The position numbers and the translations under genes are program-made. Of a stretch of DNA of 33,290 nucleotides, positions 22,450-33,020 are shown in pieces. The stretch covers positions 218,925,571 to 218,958,860 of the forward strand of contig JBOZIK010000001.1 of assembly GCA_051453625.1 (NCBI GenBank), given 5' to 3'. This DNA comes from Welwitschia mirabilis (lineage: Eukaryota > Gnetophyta > Gnetopsida > Welwitschiales). Position 1 is the first letter of the stretch, and every line of letters begins with the position of its first letter. The notes beneath the pieces are model-generated. The model worked only from the letters and a program-made list of their open reading frames with translations, was not told where the DNA came from and made no database searches.

Positions 22450-23205
22450 TTTTTATGGCTAGGATAAGAGTTTGTAAGTCTCTTCTCTTTCTTCTTAGGC
22501 ATGATAAAATGATTACTTCATAAGGAATCTACCTTACTAAGACTAAGGCCATATTTTTATACCAAATGGCTATTCATTGTGATGTTTGCATTATTAGCAA
22601 ATGTGTTTTGACATGTGATTGGACCTATTTCATATTCCATCATTAACATAGTTATGATTATTTTTGCAATAGTATATTTTGAGTATTCTTTCATATTTAT
22701 CATGTAGATTTACTTTGTTTAAGGTATTATTAGGGTTTAGATGGTTCATGTCTTTGTGTTTATTACATTTTTTTATTTCACCCTAGTATTTCCTACATTT
22801 CATTATAAGAAAAATCATCTCCAAACCAACCACATTCATAATATTTAAAATCTATTATAAATAATTTATTACGTATTTATAAAATCCTTTTATACTTAAC
22901 ATAATATCTTGATCTTAAGTTAGGATTTCTTAGTGACTTATCTTATGAAAAATTATTCTTAGTGCCTCAAAGGATAAGATTTCTCATATCAATACTTAAT
23001 AAATTTTCTAAATCACCTTAAACATGTCTCAATAATCTTTACTACACAACCCAATTTTTTATGAACTCTAAAATTACCTTGTAGTCCTTGTGAAAGAATG
23101 ACAATTACGATTGTTTATAGATTACTTAACTTTCATAAATTTAAGACTACTATGTACGTCTTAATTTCTAGGGCATAACTTCAAATATCATAATTTATAA
23201 CAATT
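22450..23205. repeat. direct repeat copy A
   Basis: It aligns with 24520-25290. Examples are tgcattattagcaaatg (22587 on) against tgcatcattagtgaatg, attatttttgcaatagtat against attgattttgtaatagtat, and ttgtagtccttgtgaaagaatgacaatta (23080 on) against ttgtagttcttgtgagagaatgaaaatta. The offset is about 2.07 kb. The nature of the repeat is unknown: it could be parts of two copies of one element or an LTR pair of a small element. Confidence 0.6.
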
Positions 23206-24145
23206 GTCAAAATGTAGAAATTTTCTAAATGAATGATTTAATCCCAAAAACTTATTAAATTTTAATCAAATCATCTAAAGGTTTAAAACCCACAATTGGC
23301 TAAATAAATAATGAGTGATCCTTGAACTACCATTCCATTACATCTTAATTGCTTATTTAATATATATAAGCATTCTTATTATATAGAATATTAAAAATTT
23401 ACTAATACAATTTTAAATTCACCTATTTTAAAATATTCTTATAAAATAGAGTAATAAAAAATATTTTTATCAAATATGAATGTATTTTTTTAGAAGTGAA
23501 AATGATGTTAATGTTTTTACCTAATAATTTATTTTAATCTTTATCAAAGAAAATTATCTTTCATTATGTTTCCTTATAGATCTTTGGTTAATTTCTTATC
23601 TTAAACTATTTGTATGGTATATCTAAATGTCATTTTTAAATCATGGGATATAAGGGGGTCGTTACACTTAAATTTTTACATATTTTATCCCTACGATTTA
23701 GTGAATTATTATAATTTCAAGGTTATAAGTACCATATTTGTAATGAGTTTATTAACTAACTATGTTTATTTATTAATTACTAAAATTTTTATTTAGAAGA
23801 ACTATCTTCTACTATTTTATTTATAGGTTATTTTAAGCTACCTGCACTTCATTAGAACCAACCTACCTAAAGGAACAATGTCATTGTCTAGATAACTAAT
23901 GACATGTATATTTTTGAGCTAAGTTTTTTCTAGAAAGAAGAATAAGATAATAAAATGCTAAGATGATAAATTAAATTTAAAGCCTAGTAATAAACTAGTT
24001 TACAAAGATGAAGGATTACATATCTATGTCCTAATACCTAAGGAGATCTGTCACTATCCATTTATTGGTAACAAGAAAAATATAATGGATATTTTCAATC
24101 CTAAGAAGAGCTATAAAATCATAAGTTGCTTTAAGGATTAATCAT
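23206..24145. other. AT-rich stretch between direct repeats
   Basis: No gene recognised. The plus-strand piece at 24000-24130 (YKDEGLHIYVLIPKEICHYP) reads open for a while but fits no family I know. Confidence 0.45.
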
Positions 24146-24156
24146 CCTTCATCTAT
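24146..24156 (+). repeat. target-site duplication, left copy, of the SINE
   Basis: CCTTCATCTAT, repeated without change at 24414-24424 just after the poly(A) tail of the SINE. Confidence 0.8.
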
Positions 24157-24413
24157 GTTAATGATTACTTACCTGAGTGGTAAGGTCATAGACATATGAA
24201 CTACAGGTCCAAAGTTCAAACCCCAGTAGTGGTGGAAAATACAAATGAAATAGATTCTGTAAGACCAAATTCCACTGGGTAATTGTGTGGCACAAATTAC
24301 CTATCCCACTACTAGCAGGGAATACAAATGGCTTAGATTACGTAAGCTCAAGTGCCATTGGGCATTCGTATGGCACAAATGACTTACCCCTTATCTCTTC
24401 AAAAAAAAAAAGA
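24157..24413 (+). mobile_element. tRNA-derived SINE with poly(A) tail
   Basis: It starts with a tRNA-like head. The A box at about 24170-24180 (TACCTGAGTGG) differs at one base from TRGCNNAGYNG, and the B box at 24213-24223 (AGTTCAAACCC) is close to GGTTCRANNCC; the spacing is normal for RNA polymerase III promoters. The body holds a duplicated unit of about 70 bases, each copy running acaaatg...(t)ag.tt.cgtaag...ccactggg/ccattggg...tggcacaaat. The tail is a run of 11 A at 24401-24411. An exact 11-bp target duplication brackets it, showing LINE-type retrotransposition and a younger age than the surrounding remnants. The family is not identified; the head resembles Au-type SINEs but the A-tail does not. 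Confidence 0.82.
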
Positions 24414-24424
24414 CCTTCATCTAT
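24414..24424 (+). repeat. target-site duplication, right copy, of the SINE
   Basis: CCTTCATCTAT, identical to 24146-24156. Confidence 0.8.
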
Positions 24425-24519
24425 ATCTTATTACTTTATTATGAATCTTAGAGTCCCCCATCATTTGAGCACTATTTATAATCATCCATTAAAATATCAT
24501 TTTAAATCTATAATTTCAA

Positions 24520-25290
24520 TTACTATGATGAAGGCTTATCTTTACATGAGGTTACAAGCCTTTTTTCTTCCTCCATGGGTATGAAGAAATAGCTAATTCA
24601 TGAAACATCTATTATGCCTTTTCTTAGACTTCATCTATGATTTGAAATTCTTTGTAATGGTTGCATCATTAGTGAATGCACTTTAATTTGTGATTGAATT
24701 TACATTTTTTTAATCTATAGTTTAATTAAGATTATTGATTTTGTAATAGTATTTTTTTGAATGTCTGTTTATACATATTTCTTATATTTATCCCTTAAAT
24801 GTATGGTAAGGCTTAGATGATTAATATGATACTAGATTATATCTTTCATACTATTCTATTATTTTGTTACATTTAATTGTAAGATGTAGCATTTTCCTTG
24901 CTTGTACTTGATTAAATTCAAAATCTTTAGCAACTAATTTATTATTTATCTAGAAACCAAGTTTTACATAGTGAATTATATCTTACTTAGCTAAGGTTTA
25001 TGTGATAAATTAGCTTATGAACAATTATTTTTTTAATTCCTAAAAGGAGTTATCAAATTGATTGAATACTTTCTTTAATTGTTTTCTACACTCCTCTTAT
25101 ATTTAAATCATCTTGAAAATCTTATAATAGATCTTGAAAGCTTTAAAGTATCTTTGTAGTTCTTGTGAGAGAATGAAAATTAAGGCCATTTATACCATAA
25201 TAGAATTTTTAATTTATTATTTGAAATTGATACCTATACCTTAATCCCTAAAGAACAGCTTTCATAGTTATAATCTATTATGAAAGCGAA
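24520..25290. repeat. direct repeat copy B
   Basis: Partner of 22450-23205, with many substitutions and small indels. The SINE lies between the two copies, to the left of this one. Confidence 0.6.
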
Positions 25291-26599
25291 GGTGTACCAA
25301 ATTTGTAGCACCATTTCTTAAGATTGTAATCGATGTTTCTTAACTTGCTAAGAACACTTTTTCTTGTAAAACTTTTCACATTTTTCTTTTTTCTAAGATG
25401 ATTTTATCAAATCACCTTAAAAAAAAACGTTCTGGAGAAACTAGCTACATTTTAAGTATAGGAATGTGGATCTACACACATTCACTTTAAATTTATAAAT
25501 GTGATGACACTTCTTTTTAAGTGTGGTTTATCCTTTTTTAAATATTAGCTATAAAGATGGTGGGTTTAATTCTATTACTAAAATTTATAAAACCTCTCTT
25601 TATGTTTTACAATTGACAAGTACACTTGTTTTGTGAATAAAATTTTTTGGAATCAAAAAGGTTTTTTGTTAGATATCCTATGCCAAGTAGCATTATTTTT
25701 CATATTATTTCTTATCTAATCTTTACCATGTGAATATTCATAATTAGATTAATGTTGTCATCATTTCTATGAGTGCAACCATAATTTCTCTAAATCATTA
25801 TGTCATTCGGTTTGTAAATTGTTTATTTTGGTAATTTTTGTCATCTTGCATTAGTAATCTCTCATAAAATATCCTTATGAATATTGACTTCTCATGCCTC
25901 ATTAGATTAAGTTTACCACTATTTTATTTTCTAGGAAAAGTAATAAACAACTAGAATACCAATCAATTCTAAATAATTTTAACATTAAATTTAACCAAAA
26001 CTATTTAGAACCTTTATTTAAGACTAGTAAAACCTTAATTAAAAATTCTGTTTATATTTTCTTAGCTGATTTAATCATATCTACTATAAATTAAGATAGC
26101 ATATATTAAGAGTCATCAAGAAAACTAAGAAAGAATCATGGAAATTTGAGTATTTAGCTACATGCTCTTGTATGGTTTATCCCCACAAATAAGCAAATAT
26201 GAAATAAAACCACTCATCATTAATTTGTTTTTCAAATTCCATAGTCTACATTATGAAGCTTCCTATGAATACTTAAAAGAATTTAAAGTTGTAATTTCAA
26301 TGTATGATATCAAGGTATAGCTAAAATGAAACTTCCCCCTTTTCTTTAAAAGAAAAAGAGAAATCTTAGCTATACAACCTAAAATCTTGATTTATTAGAT
26401 GATGAAGGGATTTTACACATGATTTCTACCAGAAAAAACACCAAAAACAAAAAAATAAAAAAAGAAAATAAATAAAAGAAAAAAAAAAGAAACTTTTTAG
26501 CCTGCAAAACCAATGAAAATAGGATAAAAATCATAGATTTTTAAGAATAAGATAAAGAACCTTTTGGCAAGGCCTTTAATTACTTTAAAGATTGATATA
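25291..26599. other. AT-rich stretch upstream of the second Ty3 element's coding part
   Basis: No coding motif recognised. Position suggests the leader, early gag or LTR of the element that follows. I could not find a matching LTR downstream of 28545. An A-rich simple stretch lies at about 26435-26490. Confidence 0.4.
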
Positions 26600-27470
26600 A
26601 TAGATGTATATAATATGATCTTAAGACTTGAGAGTAAGAACTAAGTCCATAAATTAGAAAACTAAAAAAAATAATGATGGTGAGAGTTTCACATCTAAAG
26701 AGCTAGAAGAATCATAATAAACATGATAATACATAAATAATAGCTCTAAAAATTAGAATAAATCCTTTAAAAATACTAAAGTAACTAAACAAGACTTCAA
26801 ACCATAGGATAATGGATTTATAAGTTAAATTAAGAAAGAGTCTTACTCAAGAAGTTCCACATAGATTACTAAAAGGTTTGATAACCTTAAGGCATCTAAA
26901 CCTAAAATAACTAGTGGTGAAGCTATGTATGTCATATGTACTTCTAATAAGTATAAAATTAGTGATTTTTCTTTTATTTTACCTTATAAAGAAACTCTTA
27001 CAACCACAAAAACCAAAAGCATAATTCCTTTATGAAGATTTTTATAACCTGAATTAGAAAACCAATCCTAACCTTTTAAAAAATGCCTCATAGAAGAAAG
27101 CATCTACCTTAACTGCACTACATATTCAACCTCAAAGTAGACCACTGGAAGATATTTTAAGAGCACTCATGGATTTCTAGTTAATCACCACTAATATGTA
27201 ATCTAAAATCAACATCCAAATGGCTAAAACTCTTTATGTTTAAAAAAGAAATAAAGCAATTATCTTAAATCAGAAATTGAATATTGACTACAATAAATAA
27301 GAGAGAAAAGGATAATCTTTTAGTCCAAGCTATTAGCAACCTAAAGTGTATAAATGTTGTTAAGTAATAAAGATAAATTAAGAGAAGTAATGCTATCTCA
27401 CTTAGAAGTGGTATTTAGATAAATGAACATGTTTAAGAACCTAGTGAAGACCACTCTACCTTTGACTCAC
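26600..27470 (+). pseudogene. gag remnant of the second Athila-like element
   Basis: On the plus strand, NNDGESFTSKELEES (about 26675-26720) matches the AAGG.F.SK..EEA block in the C-terminal half of plant Ty3 Gag. LEDILRALMDF (about 27150-27185), MAKTLYV and NKAIILNQKLNIDY follow as in the coiled gag end. NAISLRSG lies at 27389-27412, equivalent to VDAIGLRSGK of the large element. It is followed by NLVKTTLPL (about 27440), like the Pro-rich link toward protease. Stops are frequent. Confidence 0.62.
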
Positions 27471-27589
27471 TACCTAAAACAATGTTAAAACTAAGAAAGA
27501 TAAAGAGGATGACATGAAGAGATTTAGATATTAGAAATCATAAAAAATCTTTATTTGTTGAAATACTTACATAACTAGAATATAAAACA

Positions 27590-28235
27590 TCATGAATAAG
27601 AAATTTAAAACTCTCTAAGAAATTAAGGATAAACATTCCACTTTTTAATGCCATCAAATAAGTTCCATCTCATGCTAACTTCCTCAACAATACATGCACA
27701 ATAAAGACAAAGATCGACATTAAGGAAGAGCTTTCTTAGCATAATATGTAAGTGCTATAGTTAAAATAAACTTCCATCCAAGCTTTAAAATATTGGTTCT
27801 CCAATAATCTTACATATTATAAGAAATAAAAATATAGACAAAGCCATGTTAAACTTCGGCAAACATGTGAACTTAGTGCCCTACTTACTATACAAGTAAC
27901 TGAGATTATAGTAACCAAAGAAAACAAAAATGACATTGCAAGTTACTTATTAATTAATCAAGAGACTTATAAGAATAATATAAGATGTCTTTGTTAAGGT
28001 ATATAATTTTTATTACCTCATATAATTTATACTCTTAGAGATGAAATACATCCCAAGAAAACTTCCTGTTATCTTAAAAATGCTATTCCTAGCTAGCTAT
28101 GATGCCCTAATTAACTACAGAAATCAAGTTGTAAAGATATCATTTGGGAATATGGATACAAAATTATAAGTTTTTAATGTACCAAAAAAGACCCCTGTAA
28201 ATGAGTTAGAAGATGTTAACTTAATCAAAACTAAT
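27590..28235 (+). pseudogene. aspartic protease remnant of the second Athila-like element
   Basis: A pre-protease block reads KKLRINIPLFNAIK*VPSHANFL and CTIKTK (about 27610-27700), as in the conserved KL..NIP..DAI.Q.P.YAKFLK..C..K of plant Ty3 elements. Then come NIDKAMLNFGKHVNLVPYLLYK (27830-27898), which equals the DLGASVNLMPYSVY active-site block, and FLASYDALINYRNQ with VKISFGNM...VFNVPKK (28085-28180), the end of the domain. The active-site Asp is Asn (AAC, codon 27852-27854) and Ala is Lys. The AD.S..PRG middle is unreadable. More than one frame is used. Confidence 0.72.
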
Positions 28236-28326
28236 AGATGATCCCTTATTGAGATGATGATTGTGATCAACTAAACAATCCCTAGTTGCATCATAAAAAT
28301 AAAATTACCATAATAATTAAATCCTT

Positions 28327-28539
28327 AGAAAATATTTTAAACCTAATGATCGAGTCTTCCTATATAATTTAAGATGTAACAAATTTTTTGGTAAATTCAT
28401 GTATAAGTGGATTAAATCTTTTCAAGTATTCGAAGTTTTTCCTCATGATGTTGTTAAGATTATAAGAATTATAAGCAACTATTCATTTAAAGTTAGTGGA
28501 TGAAGACTTAAATCATTTTATCAATCTATTCCCCCCAAG
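28327..28539 (+). pseudogene. integrase C-terminal domain of the second Athila-like element
   Basis: A nearly open frame reads RKYFKPNDRVFLYNLR, then FFGKFMYKWIKSFQVFEVFPHDVV and FKVSG*RLKSFY. The same block in the large element runs GNKVLLFN, KLESKWKGFF, VFPFGTI, INGSKLKLF, so the two are close relatives. It ends with a short CCCCCC run. Only about 90 bases separate it from the end of the protease, so RT, RNase H and the integrase core have been lost. There is one internal stop where Gln is expected (TGA). Confidence 0.75.
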
Positions 28540-28780
28540 TCATGAATTTAACCCTTCTTTCTTAATCTAGAATAATATGAATTAAAAAAAATAAATAAAG
28601 TAAAATAGTATTACCTGAGAGATAGAATTTTAACAATGTCATGTTTTAAGATTTATTCTTGACTAAAATCTAATGATACACACTTTGAAGTGATTCTAGT
28701 CATAGATATATACAAAGCATTCTTGTATATATTGAATTTTATCCTCTGAGAATATATCTAAATATATTTATATGCTAATA

Positions 28781-28848
28781 GAGAGAGAAGGGGGTGGGGA
28801 GTGGGAGGGGAAGAAAGTGAGTGAGTAAGTGTGTGAGTGAGAGAAAGG
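28781..28848 (+). repeat. G-rich purine tract with (GTGA)-like microsatellite
   Basis: gagagagaag, then GGGGG T GGGG AGT GGG A GGGG at 28790-28810, then an agtgagtgagtaagtgtgtgagtgagaga stretch. Four G runs of three or more with loops of 1-3 bases fit the canonical G-quadruplex pattern. It could be an expanded polypurine tract preceding the 3' LTR of the second Athila-like element, or just a simple repeat. Confidence 0.6.
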
Positions 28849-28879
28849 TTAAGATTCGTTTACATGGATTAAAGGAATA

Positions 28880-29400
28880 CATACCACATGTATAAAGGAC
28901 CTTCATGCTATAAATTCCTCTCCATGAGAAGGATCACATATGTAGGTCTCCTAATTATTTTATCATACTTTAAGGAAGATGCATGTGTATATATGAAGAT
29001 CTTCATATGAATGATGTCATTGCTTTAAAAACAAAGGGAAGGAGGCAAGGGTAGATAAAGAGAGAGATATAAAAGTAAGGCATCTTTATATGAGGAGGAT
29101 ATGTATCATTGAAGACCTTTTCTTATCTTGAAAGGATACACACTATGTTTAGGAGATTCTTATTTTCACACAGAAGGTGTACTTTGCCTAAAATGAAGAC
29201 CTTCACATTACTTATATCTTAGTTTTCTAAAAATAAAAAGAGAGAAAAAGATAAAACATATGAGGAATATAAACATTCTATATAATAAACACCTCCACAG
29301 TAAACTCTTACTATGAGGATGAGAAACTTTGTAAAAGACCATTTTTATGAGGAAAATACACATTGTATAGATTAAAGTTCTTCATACCATTATTTTGCAT
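28880..29400 (+). repeat. decayed tandem-like repeats around a GAAGACCTTCAT word
   Basis: The word ga(a/c)ga(c/t)cttcat or close variants recurs near 28896, 28996, 29112, 29193, 29335 and 29375. It is followed by an a-tgag-gga-ata-caca-ttgt-like stretch in several copies and alternates with purine tracts (28781, about 29030, about 29230). Spacing is irregular (40-142 bases). Ty3 elements of the Tat/Athila group often carry tandem repeats between the last ORF and the 3' LTR, which fits this location. Confidence 0.4.
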
Positions 29401-31028
29401 TATGGGAATGACATGTCTTTATCAAGAATTTCCCATGAAAAATAGATAATAAACATTGGAATACACTAGCTCTACTATATTTTTAAAATTAAAACGTATG
29501 TGAGAATCACTCTTTATAAGGGTTAACAAAATGGTATATGAAGCTACAAATATTTATACCTTTGTAGGTAAAGTTGAGCCATACATGAACATCTCATATA
29601 CCATTGTATTCATGATATATTCTATCTTACGTTTGCTACATGGTATACATTTACATTTTATATATAATAACCTATTTCACTATTAAGAAATTTGGGACAT
29701 TTAATTTGATTTATACATGATAACATTAAATTTGAGTTTGACAAAAACTTTTTCCTTTAATAAAACCTTTCTTTCATATTCATGATGGACCTATAGAGAT
29801 AAAGTAGCTAAATGATAAAAATAAATCAGATTACATGTATACTAAGAATTAGGTTGAATCATACCGTAGCAATGTTTAAAGTATTACTTTAAAAAATATA
29901 TAAGATAGAAAGTTTTTTTTAGTTCATTGCTTAGTTAAGTCACAACATTATTTTCTTTATTTTATTTTTTAGTGTATTAATACCTCTTATTTAATAAACA
30001 TAATTTATAGCATTACCTAATTAACATCACCATGAGTGGTGCATTTTGATGATTTGGATTAGATTCATGAAGATAGGATGATTTGTCACTAATTTTGTAA
30101 TTATTTTTTTTGAATTATGTGTGTGAGTGTAAGTTATTACAAGAGAAAGATAATATGCATAAAATGAAAATTATGCCTTATTTTCCACTTATTTTCAAAA
30201 CATAAGACATAGTTCCATCAAAGTAAACATACCAAAAATACAATTTCAAAATTTATTCTTAATTTTAACCATCCATTTTTTAAAGTTATTTAATAATCTA
30301 TATTTTCATATTTTTGTATCAAATTCAATCTAAATCCTCACTAGTTCTTATTATTGTCACTACTTTTGCTCATACTCTACTTTCTTAAAGTTATATTGAT
30401 CTTAGCATTTAATCTGTAATCCATCTAATAGACATCATTATTAGATCCTATAGTACCATAGAATCTTAACATCTTTAATATTACTACTATTTCTACTTTC
30501 ATATCTATGTTACTCTTTGTTTATCTCATCATCATAGATCTATATTTACACAACTCATCCAATGTCATCATAAATTTCTCTAGAACTATCATCTTCATGC
30601 ATTCACTCATTTGATGGCTAGCTCTATGTCCACATTTCCATTATTTTATTCCTAATTTTTTTTCATGTATTTGGTCTTGTATAGATAGACTAGTTCTGTT
30701 ATTTTCTATAATTTTTCATCTAACTATTAGAATCTTATCCATGTCCATACAATATTATTCTTGTTTTTCAATCGTATAATACTCCTATATAGATAGACTA
30801 ACAAAACCATGACATTCATTAGTACCACTATCCTTGCTCCATTACTACTATAATTCCTTATATGGGTTTGATATCAAGTGCCCTTAAACCTATTAGTTCC
30901 TATAGTTTTTAGGTGCTATTATTTATTTTCTAGTATAGATATCCCTTTTCATCATAGTGTTAAGAGTAAAATGAAATAGAGTATAAGGAATCTTTAGAAA
31001 ACAAAAATAAAAATAAGAATGCATCAAA
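29401..31028. other. AT-rich stretch without recognised genes
   Basis: The right part (30270-30920) is pyrimidine-rich on the plus strand with a repeated atagatagacta word at about 30682 and 30794. No coding motif found on either strand. Confidence 0.45.
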
Positions 31029-31559
31029 NNNNNNNNNNNNNNNNNNNNNNNNNNNNNNNNNNNNNNNNNNNNNNNNNNNNNNNNNNNNNNNNNNNNNNNN
31101 NNNNNNNNNNNNNNNNNNNNNNNNNNNNNNNNNNNNNNNNNNNNNNNNNNNNNNNNNNNNNNNNNNNNNNNNNNNNNNNNNNNNNNNNNNNNNNNNNNNN
31201 NNNNNNNNNNNNNNNNNNNNNNNNNNNNNNNNNNNNNNNNNNNNNNNNNNNNNNNNNNNNNNNNNNNNNNNNNNNNNNNNNNNNNNNNNNNNNNNNNNNN
31301 NNNNNNNNNNNNNNNNNNNNNNNNNNNNNNNNNNNNNNNNNNNNNNNNNNNNNNNNNNNNNNNNNNNNNNNNNNNNNNNNNNNNNNNNNNNNNNNNNNNN
31401 NNNNNNNNNNNNNNNNNNNNNNNNNNNNNNNNNNNNNNNNNNNNNNNNNNNNNNNNNNNNNNNNNNNNNNNNNNNNNNNNNNNNNNNNNNNNNNNNNNNN
31501 NNNNNNNNNNNNNNNNNNNNNNNNNNNNNNNNNNNNNNNNNNNNNNNNNNNNNNNNNNN
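31029..31559. other. assembly gap (531 N)
   Basis: A run of N directly downstream of the right copia remnant, where its 3' LTR would be expected. Confidence 0.99.
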
Positions 31560-31859
31560 TAACACAATTTTATTGTCAATAGAATTTATACATTGAATAA
31601 AATAAATTATAAATAGATTTCACACATTTAGTATGGCATATTACAATTTATATAATACATAAAAAGACAATGACTCTTTATGAAACAAGTATGAATGATC
31701 AAGTTTTTATTGTTTTTATTAGGAGTAATTAACTAATTTATTTATATAGTTTTATTAATTAATACTTGAAGTTTATTTTATTATAGTGAAATGTATTTTG
31801 TTGATGAAAATAAAACACATTATTCATGTTGTGCTTTCTTGTTTCATGCTCCATCCAAT

Positions 31860-32530
31860 ATTGTACTTTGAATTCTAAGTCCTTATCTTTGATTTGTAGA
31901 GCTTTCATAGACTACTAAAATTTACCTTCTCTAATTGGTTTTGTAAGTCCATCTCCTATCTGTCACTATGTGTTGATGTAATTGATAAATCCTTTTAAGT
32001 AAAATTATTTATTGTAATGAAACTTAACTTTGACATGCTTCATTATTTTGTGAAATGTAGGATTCTTTATTAGTTTGATATATTTTTAATATTACAATAA
32101 GTAGAAATTAAAATTTTGAGTGTCTTTATCAATATCACTTAGTATTATATGGACCCACTTAAATTTACAATAAATAGTTACTATCATAATATATTATAAT
32201 TTGATTAAAAATAGTATAATTATTTTCTATTTTTAACTTAGTTATGAAAGAGTATTTTCATTGAATTAAATGAAATAATTTATAGTTAATTCATCCTATT
32301 TTACACTAGTCTAATTCAAATCTATATAATCAACTAATCTTTCTTTGCATTTTCTAAAGATTATGATATGTTTTATCATTTTCACTAAGTACTTTAATAT
32401 AGTAATTACTAACTTTATGTGAGCTTCATTTAGAGAATTCATGACTTTGGTAAGATATTAATAGTAAATGTGATGTCTAGTCTTGTGTTTATTACATCTG
32501 TTAGTTATTCATGGTTAGCTTTGCTACACT
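31860..32530 (-). pseudogene. Ty1/copia RNase H remnant, right
   Basis: On the minus strand: TRLDITFTINILPKS (about 32505-32460, the TRPDI.FAVN.L block at the RT/RNase H junction), AHIKLVITILKYL (the H..A.KRILRYLKGT block), LVDYIDLN*TS (about 32335-32305, the L.GY.DADWAG block), NPTFHKIMKHVKVKFHYNK (about 32065-32005, the NP..H.RTKHIEV..HF block), LKGFINYI, and DGLTKPIREGKF (31917-31952, the D.LTK.L block). The catalytic Asp before Trp is Asn (codon 32314-32316), and the Trp codon itself is a TAG stop. The order is correct for copia. The tail runs toward the 531-N gap. Confidence 0.8.
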
Positions 32531-32639
32531 GGTGTCTTTCGTGAAACAAAAGATAAGTGTAAAATCATCCTTGAAATACAATATTATAGATAGTCAAGAC
32601 TTACTTTTATTAATAGGTTTCTAGAATTCTTGATGTAGA

Positions 32640-33020
32640 GAAGGTACCAGAGTCATTTTTTCACAAGGACAATAACAATAGAAAAAATAATGAAAATAAA
32701 CATAACACAATATTACAAACAAATTTAGGTACTAAAGCAAATTGAGAGGGTGATAAGGGGACTTCAAATGGTGAGAGTATGAAAATGGATTTAGTGCTAA
32801 AAACTAGCATCGATGTTTCAATACATAAAATATCTTCATTCAATGATATAATGCAAGTTCCCTTAAGTCTTAACTTACCATGTTTATTATGGTTCAGATC
32901 CTAGTGACATAATTGCATTCATCACATGAGTAATGGTCAGATACTTTTGTCATTTATATTCATTACAACCTATCTTTAAGTATAAAAAGTAAGAAGAAAA
33001 ATCCAAGATTCATCAAACAA
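32640..33020 (-). pseudogene. Ty1/copia protease-region remnant, right
   Basis: The open piece at 32661-32843 reads STKSIFILSPFEVPLSPSQF and ALVPKFVCNIVLCLFSLF. This fits the copia protease downstream part (GTGSI.LSPSL.L.SVL.VPKF..NLLSVS.L). The upstream active-site block is not readable. RT and integrase, normally several kb, are absent between this and the RNase H only about 100-150 bases away, so the copy has a large internal deletion or was assembled from pieces. From 33020 to the end of the window nothing is recognised. Confidence 0.5.

Noticed and set aside
24165-24235. A tRNA gene suggested by A and B boxes
   Set aside because: No cloverleaf stems can be paired; the boxes belong to a SINE head with target duplications and a poly(A) tail.
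30923-31582. Apparent open frames across 31029-31559
   Set aside because: The run of N creates them artificially.
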